Notes: generated by a model from the sequence alone, not told the origin. A DNA stretch of 64,000 bases from Leptodactylus fallax (GCA_947044405.1 CAMRHE010000017.1:10756001-10820000); one strand, 5' to 3'. Counted from the first letter of the stretch, positions 21,580 to 32,879 are shown. Program-made: numbers and translations.

Positions 21580-22262
21580 ATTATTATTGTTTATTTATAT
21601 AGCACCATTAATTCCATGGTGCTGTACATTATTATATTAATTCCATGGTGCTGTACATTATTATACTGTATTAATTCCATGGTGCTTTACATTTGAGGAT
21701 TTACATATGGTACACAAAATATACAAAACAAATATAATACTAACAGTGACCAACTGGCACAGTGGGATAGAGAACCCTGCCCGCAAGGGCTTACAATCTA
21801 TGAGGGAAGAGGGATAGAGACAGAAGGTGGGGGTAGAGGCTGTACAGGTAGTGGTGTGGTGACAATAGCGTTATTGGAGGTTGTAGACCTTCCTGAATAG
21901 GTGAGTCTTCAGGGCCTTCTTGAAGCTTTTGACTGTGGGGGTCAGCCTTATGTGTCTTGGTAATGAGTTCCAGAGTATGGGGGATGCACCGGAGAAGTCT
22001 TAGAGACGCTTGTGTGAAGAGCGGATAAGAGCAGAGCGGAGTAGGAGGTCTTTGGAGGATCGGAGGTTACGTGTGGGAAGGTAGCGGGAGATTAGGTCGG
22101 AGATATATGGAGGGGACAGGTTGTGGATGGCTTTGTATGTCAGCGTTAGTAGTTTGAACTCTATTCGCTGGGCAACGGGTAGCCAGTGAAGGGATTGGCA
22201 GAGGGGAGCGGCCGATGAAGACTGGGGGGGTTGTATTAAGCGAGCGACGCAATTTAGCATTG
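21580..22262 (-). mobile_element. L2-type LINE 3' end, minus strand
   Basis: Read on the minus strand the sequence gives SSSAAPLCQSLHWLPVAQRI, EFKLLTLTYKAIHNLSPPYI and SDLISRYLPTRNLRSS. After a break it gives GASPILWNSLPRHIRL and SFKKALKTHLFRKVYNLQ. This is the same lineage as the 15.6 kb copy and aligns with its 3' part at the nucleotide level. The 3' UTR block (GCCCTTGCGGGCAGGG) and an (AAT)n tail end at about 21580. The 5' side is cut by an R1 element at 22263. The block ATTAATTCCATGGTGCTGTA is tandemly triplicated near the tail (21606-21694). Confidence 0.85.
21604..21694. repeat. Three tandem copies of the L2 3'-terminal block
   Basis: ATTAATTCCATGGTGCTGTA with an ATTATTATA spacer is repeated three times with a period of about 30 bp. 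The other L2 copy in this window has it once. It sits at the template end that L2-type elements use for priming, so it could reflect slippage during insertion. Confidence 0.85.
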
Positions 22263-22263
22263 G

Positions 22264-22580
22264 CATAAAGGGGTTGTCCAGGAAGTATAGGAAAATTAAT
22301 GATGTTTGGGGGGTGGGGTATAAAACAAAAAAAGTCCTGCTGACCAATCCTTTTTCCCTACTGTACCTGGGCAGGCTTACATGACAGCTGACGAGGGACC
22401 AGTGATGTCACTCAGGTACATCCCCGATTCCTTACCAGCAACTGCTGAGGTCACTGATTCATCACTGAGCCTCTACTCTTCTGGACTGGCGAGTCCCATC
22501 ACGGGAGGGAAAGGGGGCCAGAACTGTACAATGGGGATAGGTGAATATGCCTTTTTTATTTGTTTTACACCCCTTTAAAT
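22264..22580. repeat. R1 element, full-length copy
   Basis: Starts AAAGGGGTTGTCCAGGAAG and ends TTTTACACCCCTTTAA. The interior GTGATGTCACTCAGG resembles the 6151-6463 copy. It sits exactly where the L2 copy stops, so it either inserted into the LINE or marks a deletion junction. Confidence 0.65.
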
Positions 22581-23934
22581 ACTATGGGATTGTCAACCCC
22601 TTTAATTACTATGGGATTGTCCAAAAAAAAAGCCAGAAAGTGTAGAAATAATTGAAACGACAGTGAGACTGTGAGACCACCTCTCCATTTAGATACCCTT
22701 GTTCTCATGAATGTTGGGGATTCCAATGGTTGGACCTCCATTGATTTGCAACTTATCCCCTATGCTGCGGATAGGGAATAAGTCACTCTCATATGCAAAA
22801 GACTTTATTTGCAAGATGTTTCAGAACTATCCTCCCTTTTTTACTAAGAAGATATACCTCAAGATGATGCATAACAAGATATGCTAGAAATGCCTATTAT
22901 CGGGGAGAAGCGGCAGCGCACGCTCTGCTCTTCATTGACTTCTACGGGAGTTTCAAAAACAACTGAGAATACTATTCTATGCATGGCAGCCACAACATCA
23001 GGCAGGACAAGAGGCATTGGGGTGGTCAAGGGGACCCTTCCCTAGAGGCAGAAGCATATTCCAGAGGTGGGATCTTCATCTCTCAGACATTTATGTTGTT
23101 TCTTGTGAATATGCCCCTATGACGGGAATAATCCTTTGAAGATCCTATTCCTCTATGGTCCCAGTGATGACAAAGATGAGACAAACTGCTTCGTAGGTTG
23201 ACGTCATTCTGTATAGACCCTACATCCATTAGAGATATGTTACTGCTTTGTATAGAGAGATCTGTATCTGTATGGTCAGTCTAGGTCGAATACAACCGGC
23301 TAGACTCTTCGAATTACCTTTACCGGTATCTTTTGATGTTGCCCAAAGCGATTGTACCATCAACTTTTTCTGATTGGTCTGATCTCACCCCGGCTGGGCA
23401 TTATCTAAGGTCAGCCAGGAACCCCTAAGTCCTTGGTCCAGCCATATATTGTAGCTTGCCCTAAAGGCGAAATTGTGCCTATGATCTGTTTTTGGACTAT
23501 TTCGATAAAATAAAGCAAATAATATAAGACAGGCGACTATAAAACAGGTTTCTTTTATAAATTTTTTTTTAGTTTTTTTATGTTATGGCATCTCACGGAT
23601 AAATGTTGCATTGATGCTCTCCAGATCATGTTGTCTAAGTGAGTACAGTAAATCCTGTGAAACATTTAAGGCTTTTTTTTTTCTTTTAATATTTCTAACA
23701 TCTGAAAGTTCTCCACAAACTTGGATGCACGGCTAAGCAACAAATAAAATAACACAAGTGGTTTACATGATGTCATTGTTTGTCACAGGTGCGCTCTCCA
23801 GATAAGTAAGCAGTTGGACAGGTGTGCTCGAAGACTTCATCCAAGATTTCCAACATCAAATAATGCCGTCGCTGGCCAAAAACATTCACCCGGCACAGAT
23901 CCTCAAGTTGTTTATTTTGGACGTTAGTATATTG
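22581..23934. other. Unassigned DNA with an R2 fragment
   Basis: 22715-22785 carries an R2 piece (CAACTTATCCCCTATGCTGC, GGATAGGGAATAAGT). The remainder, especially 23580-23930, is repeat-free and even in composition, which may mean a conserved non-coding or 5' untranslated segment leading to the start-exon candidate that follows. Confidence 0.35.
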
Positions 23935-24053
23935 AGGATTACCTTACCAGAAACCTGACAGGATGGCCTGCAGCAAAACTCTGGATACTATACTTGATCC
24001 TAGCCGAAGAGCTGAGGAACAAAGCAAAACTCACATGTTAAAGACCACCAAAG
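23935..24053 (+). CDS. Possible short first coding exon, unidentified
   Basis: An in-frame stop lies just upstream (TGA ending about 23932). An ATG at 23963 in a good context (CAGGATGG) opens 30 codons beginning MACSKTLDTILDPSRRAE and ending in MLKTTK. The frame then meets a donor-like G|GTAATG at 24053/24054, phase 1. Without splicing the frame closes a few codons later. The peptide is charged and low in hydrophobics, and I do not recognise it. The donor phase fits the acceptor phase of the candidate exon at 47905 (joined codon GCT). The acceptor side is poor, so if real this is a first exon. An ORF this short arises often by chance. Confidence 0.2.
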
Positions 24054-24226
24054 GTAATGAAAACCATTCTTAGAGGTGATTTAATGATATATGACTTGAG
24101 ACTTGACACTTGAAACAAGTTTTTGAAAAATGGGTCACTTTTCATTAAAGGGAATGTCAGGTTTGGATAACTCCTTTACAAATGAGTAGCGCATGGTCCA
24201 ATAAAACAGCTACCGTCTGGAGCCCC
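24054..24226. other. Unassigned spacer
   Basis: Includes a weak R1-like phrase (TAAAGGGAATGTCAGG, about 24148). Nothing else. Confidence 0.35.
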
Positions 24227-24400
24227 GTCTCAGGATCAGCATTGTTGATACCCAGGGCCAGGGTTAAGGCATAACTTGAAGTTCCTTGACTCCAGTGCAA
24301 AATCTATAACAGGGTCCTTTACCTACATTGTGCCATTTACAATAATGGTGTCACATCATGTGGCAAAAGAGTCCTTGGGCCTCAATCAGGACCCAGGAGC
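24227..24400. repeat. R9 interspersed element
   Basis: R9 copies have phrases like 'gcataac...', 'aaatctataac', 'ccataatggtgcca' and 'agtccttgggcc'. Here GGCATAACTTGAAG, GCAAAATCTATAACAGGGTC and AATAATGGTGTCACATCATG are present, matching 58935-59350 and 41270-41345. Confidence 0.45.
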
Positions 24401-25800
24401 AACTGCTATTTCTGCACCCTATATACTGTAGTTACGTCACTGTAGAAAATCCTTGGCATGCTTCACATACAGCACAGAAGTACATGGGGTACTTCACAGG
24501 CAAGCAATTTGGACTGGTATCATTGAGTGCACCTTCTCAGGACACCACTATTGTTGGACAGTGTTGGCCCTACAGGTCCAGTTGGCCTGCTAAATGTCAG
24601 AAACTAGGGTGGACGGAATCACAAGAGGGGTGTGCAGACGGTCCAAAAGCAGGACATGGCCTGGTGATTGGCAAGACAGAATGAATAGAGACCGAACACC
24701 AAAGTCTGACCAAACCCAGAAGAAGGGCTCAGTTCCCGAAAACCAGGCAGTGGTGACCATGAAGCAGAGGCTTGTAGTAGCAGCACAGCGAATTCCATGC
24801 AAGGGAGAGGGAGACGGAGTCTCCCCCTAGTACAGGTGCGATGCTCGAAGACCACTGAGGAAGACATAGTTGCTCTCCTTCTCTGTTTATTGTTTGTTCC
24901 GGGTTAATCGTCATACTTAACTACCAGTAAATTAACCAAAACTCCAAACCCAGTTGTTTCTGTGGCCATCCACCTGCACGTCACAGACTCATAGAGACAC
25001 CATGTACCGCAGTGCAGGGTTTACACACATAATTTTGCTCAGCTTTGCAAGTTCTCTTATTGCAGGTCATTGATGTGCAAAATAATTTTTCAAAATAATT
25101 TTAATGGCCTTGTAGGATGAGTTGAAGAAGACATTTTAAAATATTCTTTGATCTTTTCTTCTTTCGTACTTGCGCTGTAAAGGCGGCATGGAGAGGTGTT
25201 CGCTGGTCCATAGTAAACAGTTATGAAAGGAACATAAGCAATTATTTGTTGTGAAATATCAGCTTATTACGAGACAACCAAACTAAGCGTACATCTTTGC
25301 TCCAGCTAAGCCAGGCTTCCAGACCAAGCTGACAGACTCAAGGTCACACAATTATATTCCAAGTCAAAGAACAAACTTTATCTGAAAGGGACACTAAAAC
25401 TAAGGCCCCAACAACCTGGCAGTGCTGGGTGCATGTGGGCTACAATAGAGCAGTAGGCATTTCCTGTGCCACCATGTGCTTTTCCATATGTCACTGTGTT
25501 ATAGAGAATAGTTCAAAAATATGGCAGCCAATGAAGCATGATACAGGTTTTTGCATTGAGGATATAGGAGAGTCTAATAGTATTCTATAGGTGCCATTTT
25601 ACGAGTCTATTCAGAGCTGTAAAACACTCACTCGCTTAAAATGTAAGTGTAAGATCTGATAATGTATACAGATTTGTCCTTCTTAACCTTTCCTCTTGAA
25701 TAAATATGTCCAGATGTGTGTGTCTGAAGATGATCAAGTTTCAATCAATACAATGAGATTTCCTGATATTTTATCACAAGATGTCTATTCTATATGAGTA
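24401..25800. other. Unassigned DNA with an R6 fragment
   Basis: 24545-24620 carries an R6-like end (TTGGACAGTGTTGGCCC, CAGTTGGCCTGC). Several overlapping frames at 24590-24914 on both strands are in G/A-rich sequence and look like chance. 25040-25320 is repeat-free and AT-rich (AAAATAATTTTTCAAAATAA) and could be a conserved element. Confidence 0.35.
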
Positions 25801-27494
25801 GATGTGTGTCCACCCTGTGGATGTGTTGTGAATTGCAGTCACCGACAGCGAGTTGTGGATCTACTGTGCCACATCAATTTGGGACACTACCAAGGACGAT
25901 ATCTAAGTAGCCTTTCTGGTATTCCCTTTAACCCCCTCCCCATACTGGGATCTGGACTCGCTGTGGGGAGAATACTATGTCACTACCTCTTTGAGTGGTC
26001 CCAGTATAGAAGGGAGCTGGCCGATAGCCAGTACATAGCACAAGGCGTCAGGTAGGAAATGAGCCAAGGAACGAAACATGGAGAAGCCTATAAACGCCAA
26101 AGCAGAAGACCTTCGAAGGAACTAGAATGCCATGAACCTATATTGCTCAGGCATGGGGTGCACAGTGGAGCAACTATAAATATGTTATGGGTAACAGGGA
26201 TTGCAGTGTATGTGCAGGCCTTTTAAGAATCAGCAAGGGAGCACGAGGGCACCCCATGTGATAGAGGAGGAAGGTGGGGCAGGGAGTGAGAAGGACGCTG
26301 GAAGCGAGCAGAAATACATTGGTGCCCATGCCCACCAGGAGGGATAGTATGCCTGAACGCCAACACACTAAGATAACACTGCAGCAGAGTAACCTGGTGG
26401 TGGAGACAACCGCAAGGAGATACATCTGATGCCAGCATTACACCCGTCAAGGGTTTTGTGAGCATGTTGTGATATTATATTGCATTGGTTTCAGGACAAA
26501 TTGGCGTCATTACCAAAGTCAAGGTAAGGGTGGACACATCTATATTCCCAAGGGGCAGACATTTTTCTTTCATTTTCTTGCTCACCTGAAAGAGATGACA
26601 ATAAGGAACATTTGATTGGAGAAGGAGATATTCACACTTTGTTGCAAAAATTTATGCAACATAAAATCAGTTCTATTGAATATTTTGGTGACAAGGACAT
26701 GGATTAAATTCTGCATGGGAGCTGTATACGCAAAATGGTAGGAAATTCTTGATCTAGAATCTATTTGCAATGTTGCTTCAGTTTTCAGTTTAGATGCATT
26801 CGAACAACAACAAGAAATTGGTTGTTCCTTATTGGATCTTCCCTTGAAGTTTAGCGTCCCCTTTATATTGGCTCAGTCTGAATCCCTTCCATGGCAATGT
26901 TCCTAAATCACTTTTAGACTTCCCTGACAGCTCCATTACATTACCCCATGTTAGTAATTCCCCTATAATCAGACATGTGTACATAACTTACATTTTCGTG
27001 ATTTCCTCGCTGGCTTGATCTGAGCCACTAATGGTGGGATTTTTTGCTGGGTAAATATTGCATCACATTAGCTCAGCTAAAATGAGAACGATTTGTTTGA
27101 CTTGATTTGGCAGCGAATTCGCTTTTTACAAAAAATAAAATTGACATGAACGTTATTTTTGGAACCAAAGAAAACTTTTGATGTGGTAAAAGCTCTCTTC
27201 CAGGAGGCCCTCGCAGGCTGCAGCATTTCTTAGGTTTTATTCTAAATTTTTGATAATCTGATAGTTTTAAATCTATATTTTCTCATATTCGCATGCATTT
27301 CAAGAAAGTATCCGCATCCACCTATCTGAGCACAGTTACAGTTCATCCTGAGCTGCCTGATTCATGAATAGGGAACTTGAGTGAAGAATGATATCAGAGC
27401 AGTAGAAGACTGGAAATAGAGTGAGGGCAACTCCAAGGGCCTCTATGGAATTATACAGAATCCTACAGAAAAAATTGTGGCCTACTCCATGAAA
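25801..27494. other. Unassigned DNA
   Basis: 25801-26460 is more GC-rich and may be an old repeat without a second copy here. The 83-codon and 80-codon minus frames there have no family. 27100-27350 is AT-rich and repeat-free. Confidence 0.35.
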
Positions 27495-27696
27495 TGTTGG
27501 ATTAAAGGAGTAGTCTGATAAATTTGAGCCCTTTCTTCAGGATCCACAACTACTACCAGAACGGAGGTCGCCCAACCCAACTGACCTGTCTGGTACTGCT
27601 GCTGGTGTAAACCGAGAAGTGGCCGCTCATGACTTTTTCCATTCACTTCTATGGCAGTTCCAAAAAAAATGTTGGACATGTTGGGCCAAGATGGCT
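27495..27696. repeat. R2-related interspersed element
   Basis: Begins TTAAAGGAGTAGTCTGATAAA and has the 'ccattcacttctatggcagttcc' segment common to R2-type elements. The 65-codon minus frame is a shadow of it. Confidence 0.45.
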
Positions 27697-28092
27697 ATTA
27701 AGGGGGTTATCCAGCATAGTAAAGCTTTATGGCATATCCCTTGCACTGGATAAGCTTTATTACTAATATATACCCCTCCCCCATAGCCTCATATAATACC
27801 TTTGCAGAGGGGGCCAGAAATCTTGTTCCTCTTTATCCCTGGATGACGCTTCAACTCTTGGTCACATAACCAACTCTACTCTACTCAACAGGTCTGCTAC
27901 CATAGTCAAGGGGGCCGGTGACATCAGCAAGCGTTGGAGCGTCAGCCGAGCAGGCAGAGGAATTAGGGTTCTGGCCTACCCAGCTGCTCTCCACAATTTA
28001 GTAAACAGGGCTCCAAGGGATCCGGGGTGTAGGGTATCCAGTGTAGGGTATGTACGGGTAAGCTTTATTATTCACTGGATTACCCCTTTAAC
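27697..28092. repeat. R1 element with internal inverted blocks
   Basis: Starts TTAAGGGGGTTATCCAGC and ends CACTGGATTACCCCTTTAA. Inverted sub-blocks TAGTAAAGCTTTATGG and GTAAGCTTTATTATTCACTGG lie just inside the ends. It is non-coding. Confidence 0.65.
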
Positions 28093-28818
28093 TGATAACG
28101 TCCATTTGGACGCACTATGGTCATCTATTCTCCAATGCTTTATAGGGCAGTAAGGCTTTAGTGCCCCCCCATTTCATTGTCATAACGCCTGAACTCTTGC
28201 AATCCATGCCTTCTTTCTTTGCATTTGTTTATGCACCCTTCAAAGTAATCCAGATGTCATCATTATCACTGGTTACATGCGGAACCTTCAAAAGTTTTTA
28301 ATCCGGTTGAGCCCAAATCCAAACATTCCTTCCCATAACAAAGTGAGGAGAAGGGCTCAGCTGGCCGCAGGATAACATTTACTTGTGTTTGTATGAAATT
28401 CCCTAATCATAAAGCTTTGTGTTTCTAAGAGGTGAAAGGGAGAGGCCTCTGATGTTCTCCTGCCTGTAGATCATGTTTAATCATCTACATCCTGCTGCAA
28501 ATTTAGGCATCACTTCTAACAAATCTGCAGCGCTTGTACCTGATTGCTTGCCACGGAGTTCCTTTCCTTTAATTATTGGCCTAATATAATGTTTACATTT
28601 CTGTAGGAATCAAAGTAGGCAATCAGCGGGAGGTTTTAGGTTCCTCTCGTACCTTCATATCCAGGTATAGTTACTAATTATTCCAAGGGGAGACCTGACC
28701 CCTCTTGTGGTGTTCAGTTACTGTAGATACATGAAGGCAATTTTTGTCTTCATGTTGTTCCAAGGTGTGCTCAACCAAGCTAGAAGACACAACACATTAG
28801 GGGATGTCAGTTCTGAGA
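28093..28818. other. Single-copy DNA, possible conserved non-coding element (28380-28660)
   Basis: No coding frame. The interval includes CTGCAAATTTAGGCATCAC, CAGCGCTTGTACC and CTTTAATTATTGGCC, with no simple repeats. These features suit a regulatory element, but this is inference only. Confidence 0.3.
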
Positions 28819-28977
28819 CAGTGTCAGACTGAGGGTCCTTGGGACCACCAGATAAGATGATTCTGGGGACTGACTCTCTAGCAGCCCCTAGGAAATAGAC
28901 CATAGTCAACTTGGGTTTCTTCTGCTGGACCATTATTGTGGTAGAGCCTGGGCCAATTCGGGGCCAGTCCGACACTG
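28819..28977. repeat. R6 interspersed element with CAGTGTC inverted ends
   Basis: The left end CAGTGTCAGACTGAGGG and right end GGCCAGTCCGACACTG are inverted copies about 159 bp apart. Reverse-complemented, it aligns along its length with 7462-7649. An 85-codon minus frame across it is a by-product. Confidence 0.7.
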
Positions 28978-29154
28978 TCTATAGACAGTTTGTGGCTAAG
29001 ACAAGTGACATCTACAGGTGTCATGGTTCTTAAAAATGGTGGTCCTATGAGGTTTCACTTTTTGACACAATGCTAAACCTTTTTGAGATGTTGGGGTATC
29101 TTCATTAAGATCAGTGTTTTATATGCCAATCTTCACCATCAGATGTGCCCCAAT
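28978..29154. other. Unassigned spacer
   Basis: Nothing recognised. Confidence 0.35.
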
Positions 29155-29290
29155 TATAAAAAGGGTTATCCAGGGTTAGAAAACATGGCTGCTTTCTTAT
29201 TCTCAGGAAGTGACATCATGTCCATTGGTCATATGGCCATGCTACAGCTCAGTACCATTCAAATGAAGGGTAGGGGCTATTAATAGGAGT
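29155..29290. repeat. R1-type foldback element, left half
   Basis: AAAAGGGTTATCCAGGGTTA, then TCTCAGGAAGTGACATCATG and CATATGGCCATGCTA match the left arm and centre of the palindrome at 46798-46974. The right arm is missing here. Confidence 0.6.
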
Positions 29291-29716
29291 AGAAACATAC
29301 CTTTTTATAAATACGCAAATCCGCCTGCAAGTGCAGTGGGAACGGGGTCTGATTTGGGATATTTGCCAATAGACAGCTGTGTCGCAGGTAGAGGCTGAAA
29401 ACAGGGGTGTAGCTATAGAGAGGGCCCCAGAGAGTCTTCTGCCACATAAAATAATACCATTATTCTATATGGCAAAAGGTAGGTTTGGGCTCCATTACTC
29501 AGGAGCTTAAAATTACGTTTCTGGCTCAAAATATCATTCACAAATAAAGGGAAGTTGTTGGGCTGCAATTCCGGAGGAGAGACAAAGAACCTGCAGCTGT
29601 TTGTAGGTAAATGTGGCAGCTCAGGCCCCGCCCCTGGTGCACTTGCAGACTGATTTGAATATCATAATGATTTTATCTGCATTGCTTCATTAATTTGTGG
29701 CCAATGTAGATTTATA
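29291..29716. repeat. R9 fragment and spacer
   Basis: 29395-29500 carries R9 phrases (GGTGTAGCTATAGAG, GCCCCAGAGAGTCTTC, GGGCTCCATTACTCAGGAGC). The remainder is unassigned. Confidence 0.4.
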
Positions 29717-29730
29717 TCCTATCTATTTAT

Positions 29731-29774
<44 letters not shown>

Positions 29775-29805
29775 GTCATTATCTTTTTAGTTATCTATCT
29801 ATTTC

Positions 29806-29836
<31 letters not shown>

Positions 29837-29928
29837 CATATCTATCTATCCGTCTCTTTTTTTTATTATCTATTTATTTACCTATCCATCTATCTATTTT
29901 TTTATTTCTCACTCTATTATCTTATCTA

Positions 29929-29962
<34 letters not shown>

Positions 29963-30090
29963 ATATCTATCTATGTCATTATCTTTTTAGTTATCTATTT
30001 CATTATCTCTATCAATCTTTCTATCATCTACCTATACAGCTATAATTTCTATCTATGTCATTATCTATCTATCTATCTATGCATCTATGT
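29717..30090. repeat. (TATC)n microsatellite cluster, degenerate
   Basis: Several perfect TATC/ATCT runs (29736-29774, 29810-29836, 29931-29976, 30064-30082) joined by T-rich imperfect repeats. It gives a YLSIYLSIY reading frame of 97 codons that is not a gene. Confidence 0.95.
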
Positions 30091-30610
30091 ATTGTTTCTA
30101 TGTTGGGGAATGGGGTCTAATGTTGGATTGCTTGCACATTTCTATTATCTCAATCTGATTGTCTAGGAGCCTCCCTAGAAGTCTATTAATGCTTCTTGCA
30201 CCTTCTGTTCTGAGTCAACAAGGAGCATTAGACAATTGGTGTCTAAGATGAATGTGAGGAAAGTGCAAACCCTGGGGCAAAGGATGAGCATTCACAAACT
30301 CCTGACCATTGTTTGCTGAATCCTTAACATCTGGCGTTCAGCAGTTTGCAGATATGGTTACTACCCACGAGTGCTTCCTCTACAGCTCAGCCCAAGGTTT
30401 TTCTGCTCCCATTACAACTATATTAGGACATTATCAAGATTGCCAGGGGCTGATAGAGAAGGATTTACTGAGATTGAAGCAGTCAGGGTAAAACGTAGTG
30501 CAGACATCTTAAAAGTGCAATATTTCCGGTTATTTACACATAGTATATGGCTGGGTTCATATCAGGACACTGAATTCATAGGAGAAACGTATTTTACTGT
30601 ATCTAAAAAA
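30091..30610. other. Unassigned DNA
   Basis: Two overlapping + frames at 30309-30613 lack family resemblance. No repeat seen. Confidence 0.35.
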
Positions 30611-30965
30611 TAATACATAAAATTGCAGGCATACCTCACAAGTTTTACAAAGTATAAAGAGGGCTCTGCATGCAACCTCTAACAGAAAGGATGCCCTATA
30701 ACTGCTACCCAAGCAATGAGGATGTCCCCTTAATGTGACCCACACAATAAAGATGTCCTCGCGGTCCCCTTTACAGTGATGGTGCCTCCTTAGTTTTACC
30801 TAACTGTACTAATTCCCCCTTAGTGCCCTCAAAAAGTTTAGTGACCCCCTTAGTGCCCCCACACAGTATAATGACCTCATAAAGCCTCTGCACATAGAAC
30901 AATCTCCTTAGTGCCCTTCATACAATATAATTCCCCCATAAAGCCATCCCACTTAGTGCCAAAGC
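30611..30965. repeat. Degenerate ~30 bp tandem array, related to the 31 bp minisatellite
   Basis: Blocks such as CCCCCTTAGTGCCCCCACAC with AGTATAATGACC recur with a spacing of about 30 bp (CTTAGTGCCCTC at about 30819, CTTAGTGCCCCC at 30849, CTTAGTGCCCTT at 30907). The unit lines up with the TAGTGGCCCCTGCACACAGT unit at 51.4 kb and the complement of the 18 kb array. It is strongly decayed, hence old. Confidence 0.6.
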
Positions 30966-31179
30966 AATGCCCCATTATGAAAATCCTGGAAACCCCTTTT
31001 AAAATCTGAACATCCACTAGACTTTCCAGGGCAGAGAGACAGCACCCAAAATCTGGGAATATCCTGCTGGACCCAGGATGCTTTGAAAACATGATCCATG
31101 TCTATCCATGTTAATGGTAAATGAAACACCCAAATAAATTATGATGTAGTTAGATCTGGTCCACATGCATATTTATTGT

Positions 31180-31256
31180 CATCAGGACTGCAGCTATCAG
31201 GGCATGCTGGGGATTGTAGTTGCACGATGGTTGGAGAACCACAGGTTGGAGATTAC
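31180..31256. repeat. Dispersed repeat with a THAP11/ZNF143-like site
   Basis: GGGCATGCTGGGGATTGTAG at 31200 followed by AGAACCACAGGTTGGAGA. A diverged relative is at 37866-37925 (TGTTGTAGTTGGGCAGC, CCCACAGGTTGGAGACC). The stretch CTGGGGATTGTAGTT is one base from the CTGGGA(A/G)(A/T)TGTAGT consensus bound by THAP11 with ZNF143. Occupancy is unknown. Confidence 0.5.
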
Positions 31257-31977
31257 GTCCTCTGGTCATGTACAACACTTGATGCTTATAGGTGACAAGT
31301 CCTTTTAGATATATATTGGTTATAGTGACATAAAACAATCCCATCCATTAGCGTCAGAATGTTTGGTAAAAATAAGTAAACAAAACCATAATGTAATAGT
31401 AATCATTCTAGAAACATCTATTGTGTACAGAACAAAGAGCTCCTTATTAACTCCGGAAATAAAAATCTCACTTATCTGCGTGATTGAAGATTTCTTAAGA
31501 TTTGTGTTAATTGTGAAAAACAAAACAAATCATGAAAGCCGAAGATTCTCGGAGTTATTGGGATTTACTTCCAGCAAAACGCTTGATAAATAGACTGAGA
31601 ATGATGGAAAGACAAAGAAATCACCAACAAATCTGCATCTGATGACCCTGCAGAACCGTCGCCACCAGCCTCTAATACATACTGAATAGTACTCTTAGAT
31701 TCTCTTATGGGCAGTCTTATTCTGCAGCTATCTGTTAAAAGGCATAGATTTTTCTGTCCCCAAGGAATTTCTCTATCTTGCAAGTAAGTCTCAGTGAGAG
31801 CATCAGTGCAAAGAAACATTGCAATTTTAAAAATGCTAAGAAGTGTAGTTCAATGGTGACTTCAGGGAAGTAGCTAACTTCTCCACCACCTATATGCAGA
31901 AATTAATAGAAATAGATCAGCAATGAATAGACATGAAAATTTTAATCAACACACGTGTCAATTTTATGCAATGTGCA
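31257..31977. other. Single-copy DNA, possible conserved non-coding element
   Basis: 31320-31800 is repeat-free and AT-rich, with overlapping 60-84-codon frames on both strands and no domain. I see no splice framework. Confidence 0.3.
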
Positions 31978-32027
31978 TACATATATACATATATGTATAT
32001 TTATATATATATATAGAGAGAGAGATC

Positions 32028-32078
<51 letters not shown>
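31978..32078. repeat. TA/GA/GT compound microsatellite
   Basis: Imperfect TA, then (GA)n at about 32014-32024, then an uninterrupted TA run (about 32030-32070), then GT. Confidence 0.95.
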
Positions 32079-32599
32079 AAACTGAAACTATACTATATAC
32101 AGTAAACAAGAAAATAAACAATTTTTACATTATTCAACCAGAATAGAATTTTTAATGTGTATTTTCCACAAAACTGAACATATTAAACACAGCAGCATAG
32201 ATATTCTGGTCAGGCAGTAGCCGGCAGGAAGGTCACTCTCCTGATAGGAAGAGAATGTCACAGAATGTCATCTTGTCCAGATGACTGCAGATACATCTCA
32301 TATCAGCTATGGAGTGTTCTCAGCGACGTAAAGGTCATAATGTATTTAGAAAATGGTATGTAATATAAGGACTACATGATTAAGATGGTAAATCTAATGG
32401 CGCTGCTATAGGCGTGGCAGTGGCTCTAGTTGTGATTGGGCCTTGAAGACAAGGGGGCCCACTGGCTTTCAGCCATACATCTGAATTTGGACTCTCCTGG
32501 AGAACAGAAGTTCTGAGTCCACCATTTGAGCGGTCCAGTAGTTGAGCACACACACTCCTGCTTCTTCTGAAGTCTACGGGATTGCTGAAGGTAGGAAAG
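32079..32599. other. Unassigned, with possible R9 fragment
   Basis: 32395-32470 resembles R9-type sequence (GCTATAGGCGTGGCAG, GGGCCTTGAAGAC). The rest is unassigned. The 74-codon minus frame is rejected. Confidence 0.35.
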
Positions 32600-32738
32600 G
32601 ACACAGCTTGACTATCTTCGGCAGTCCCATGAAGTTGGAATAAAGCAGTAGACCGTATGATTGACCATCACTCTACTGAAATGGTGGCCACAAGACCCCG
32701 ATCCCAACAGCAATCAGACTCGTATCACTTATCCACTT
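32600..32738. repeat. R2 fragment
   Basis: CCGATCCCAACAGCAATCAG and CGTATCACTTATCCACTTTA are R2 end phrases. R1 follows immediately. Confidence 0.45.
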
Positions 32739-32856
32739 TAAAGGGGTCATCCAAGATTTGAAAAAAAACATTACAATGATAAGAATTATACACTAGAAAT
32801 GTATTTGTATGCCATAATCTGCCAATGACTTCCTTCTGTGGGTAAACCCCTTTAAT
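32739..32856. repeat. R1 element, short copy
   Basis: Runs from TTTAAAGGGGTCATCCAAG to GTGGGTAAACCCCTTTAA in about 118 bp. Ends are inverted; interior AT-rich. Confidence 0.6.
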
Positions 32857-32879
32857 AATTCTAACGTATCTTGCACCAG

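Noticed and set aside
29697..29990. 97-codon frame rich in YLSIYLSIY
   Set aside because: Direct translation of a TATC tetranucleotide array; the minus frame at 36812-37033 has the same origin.
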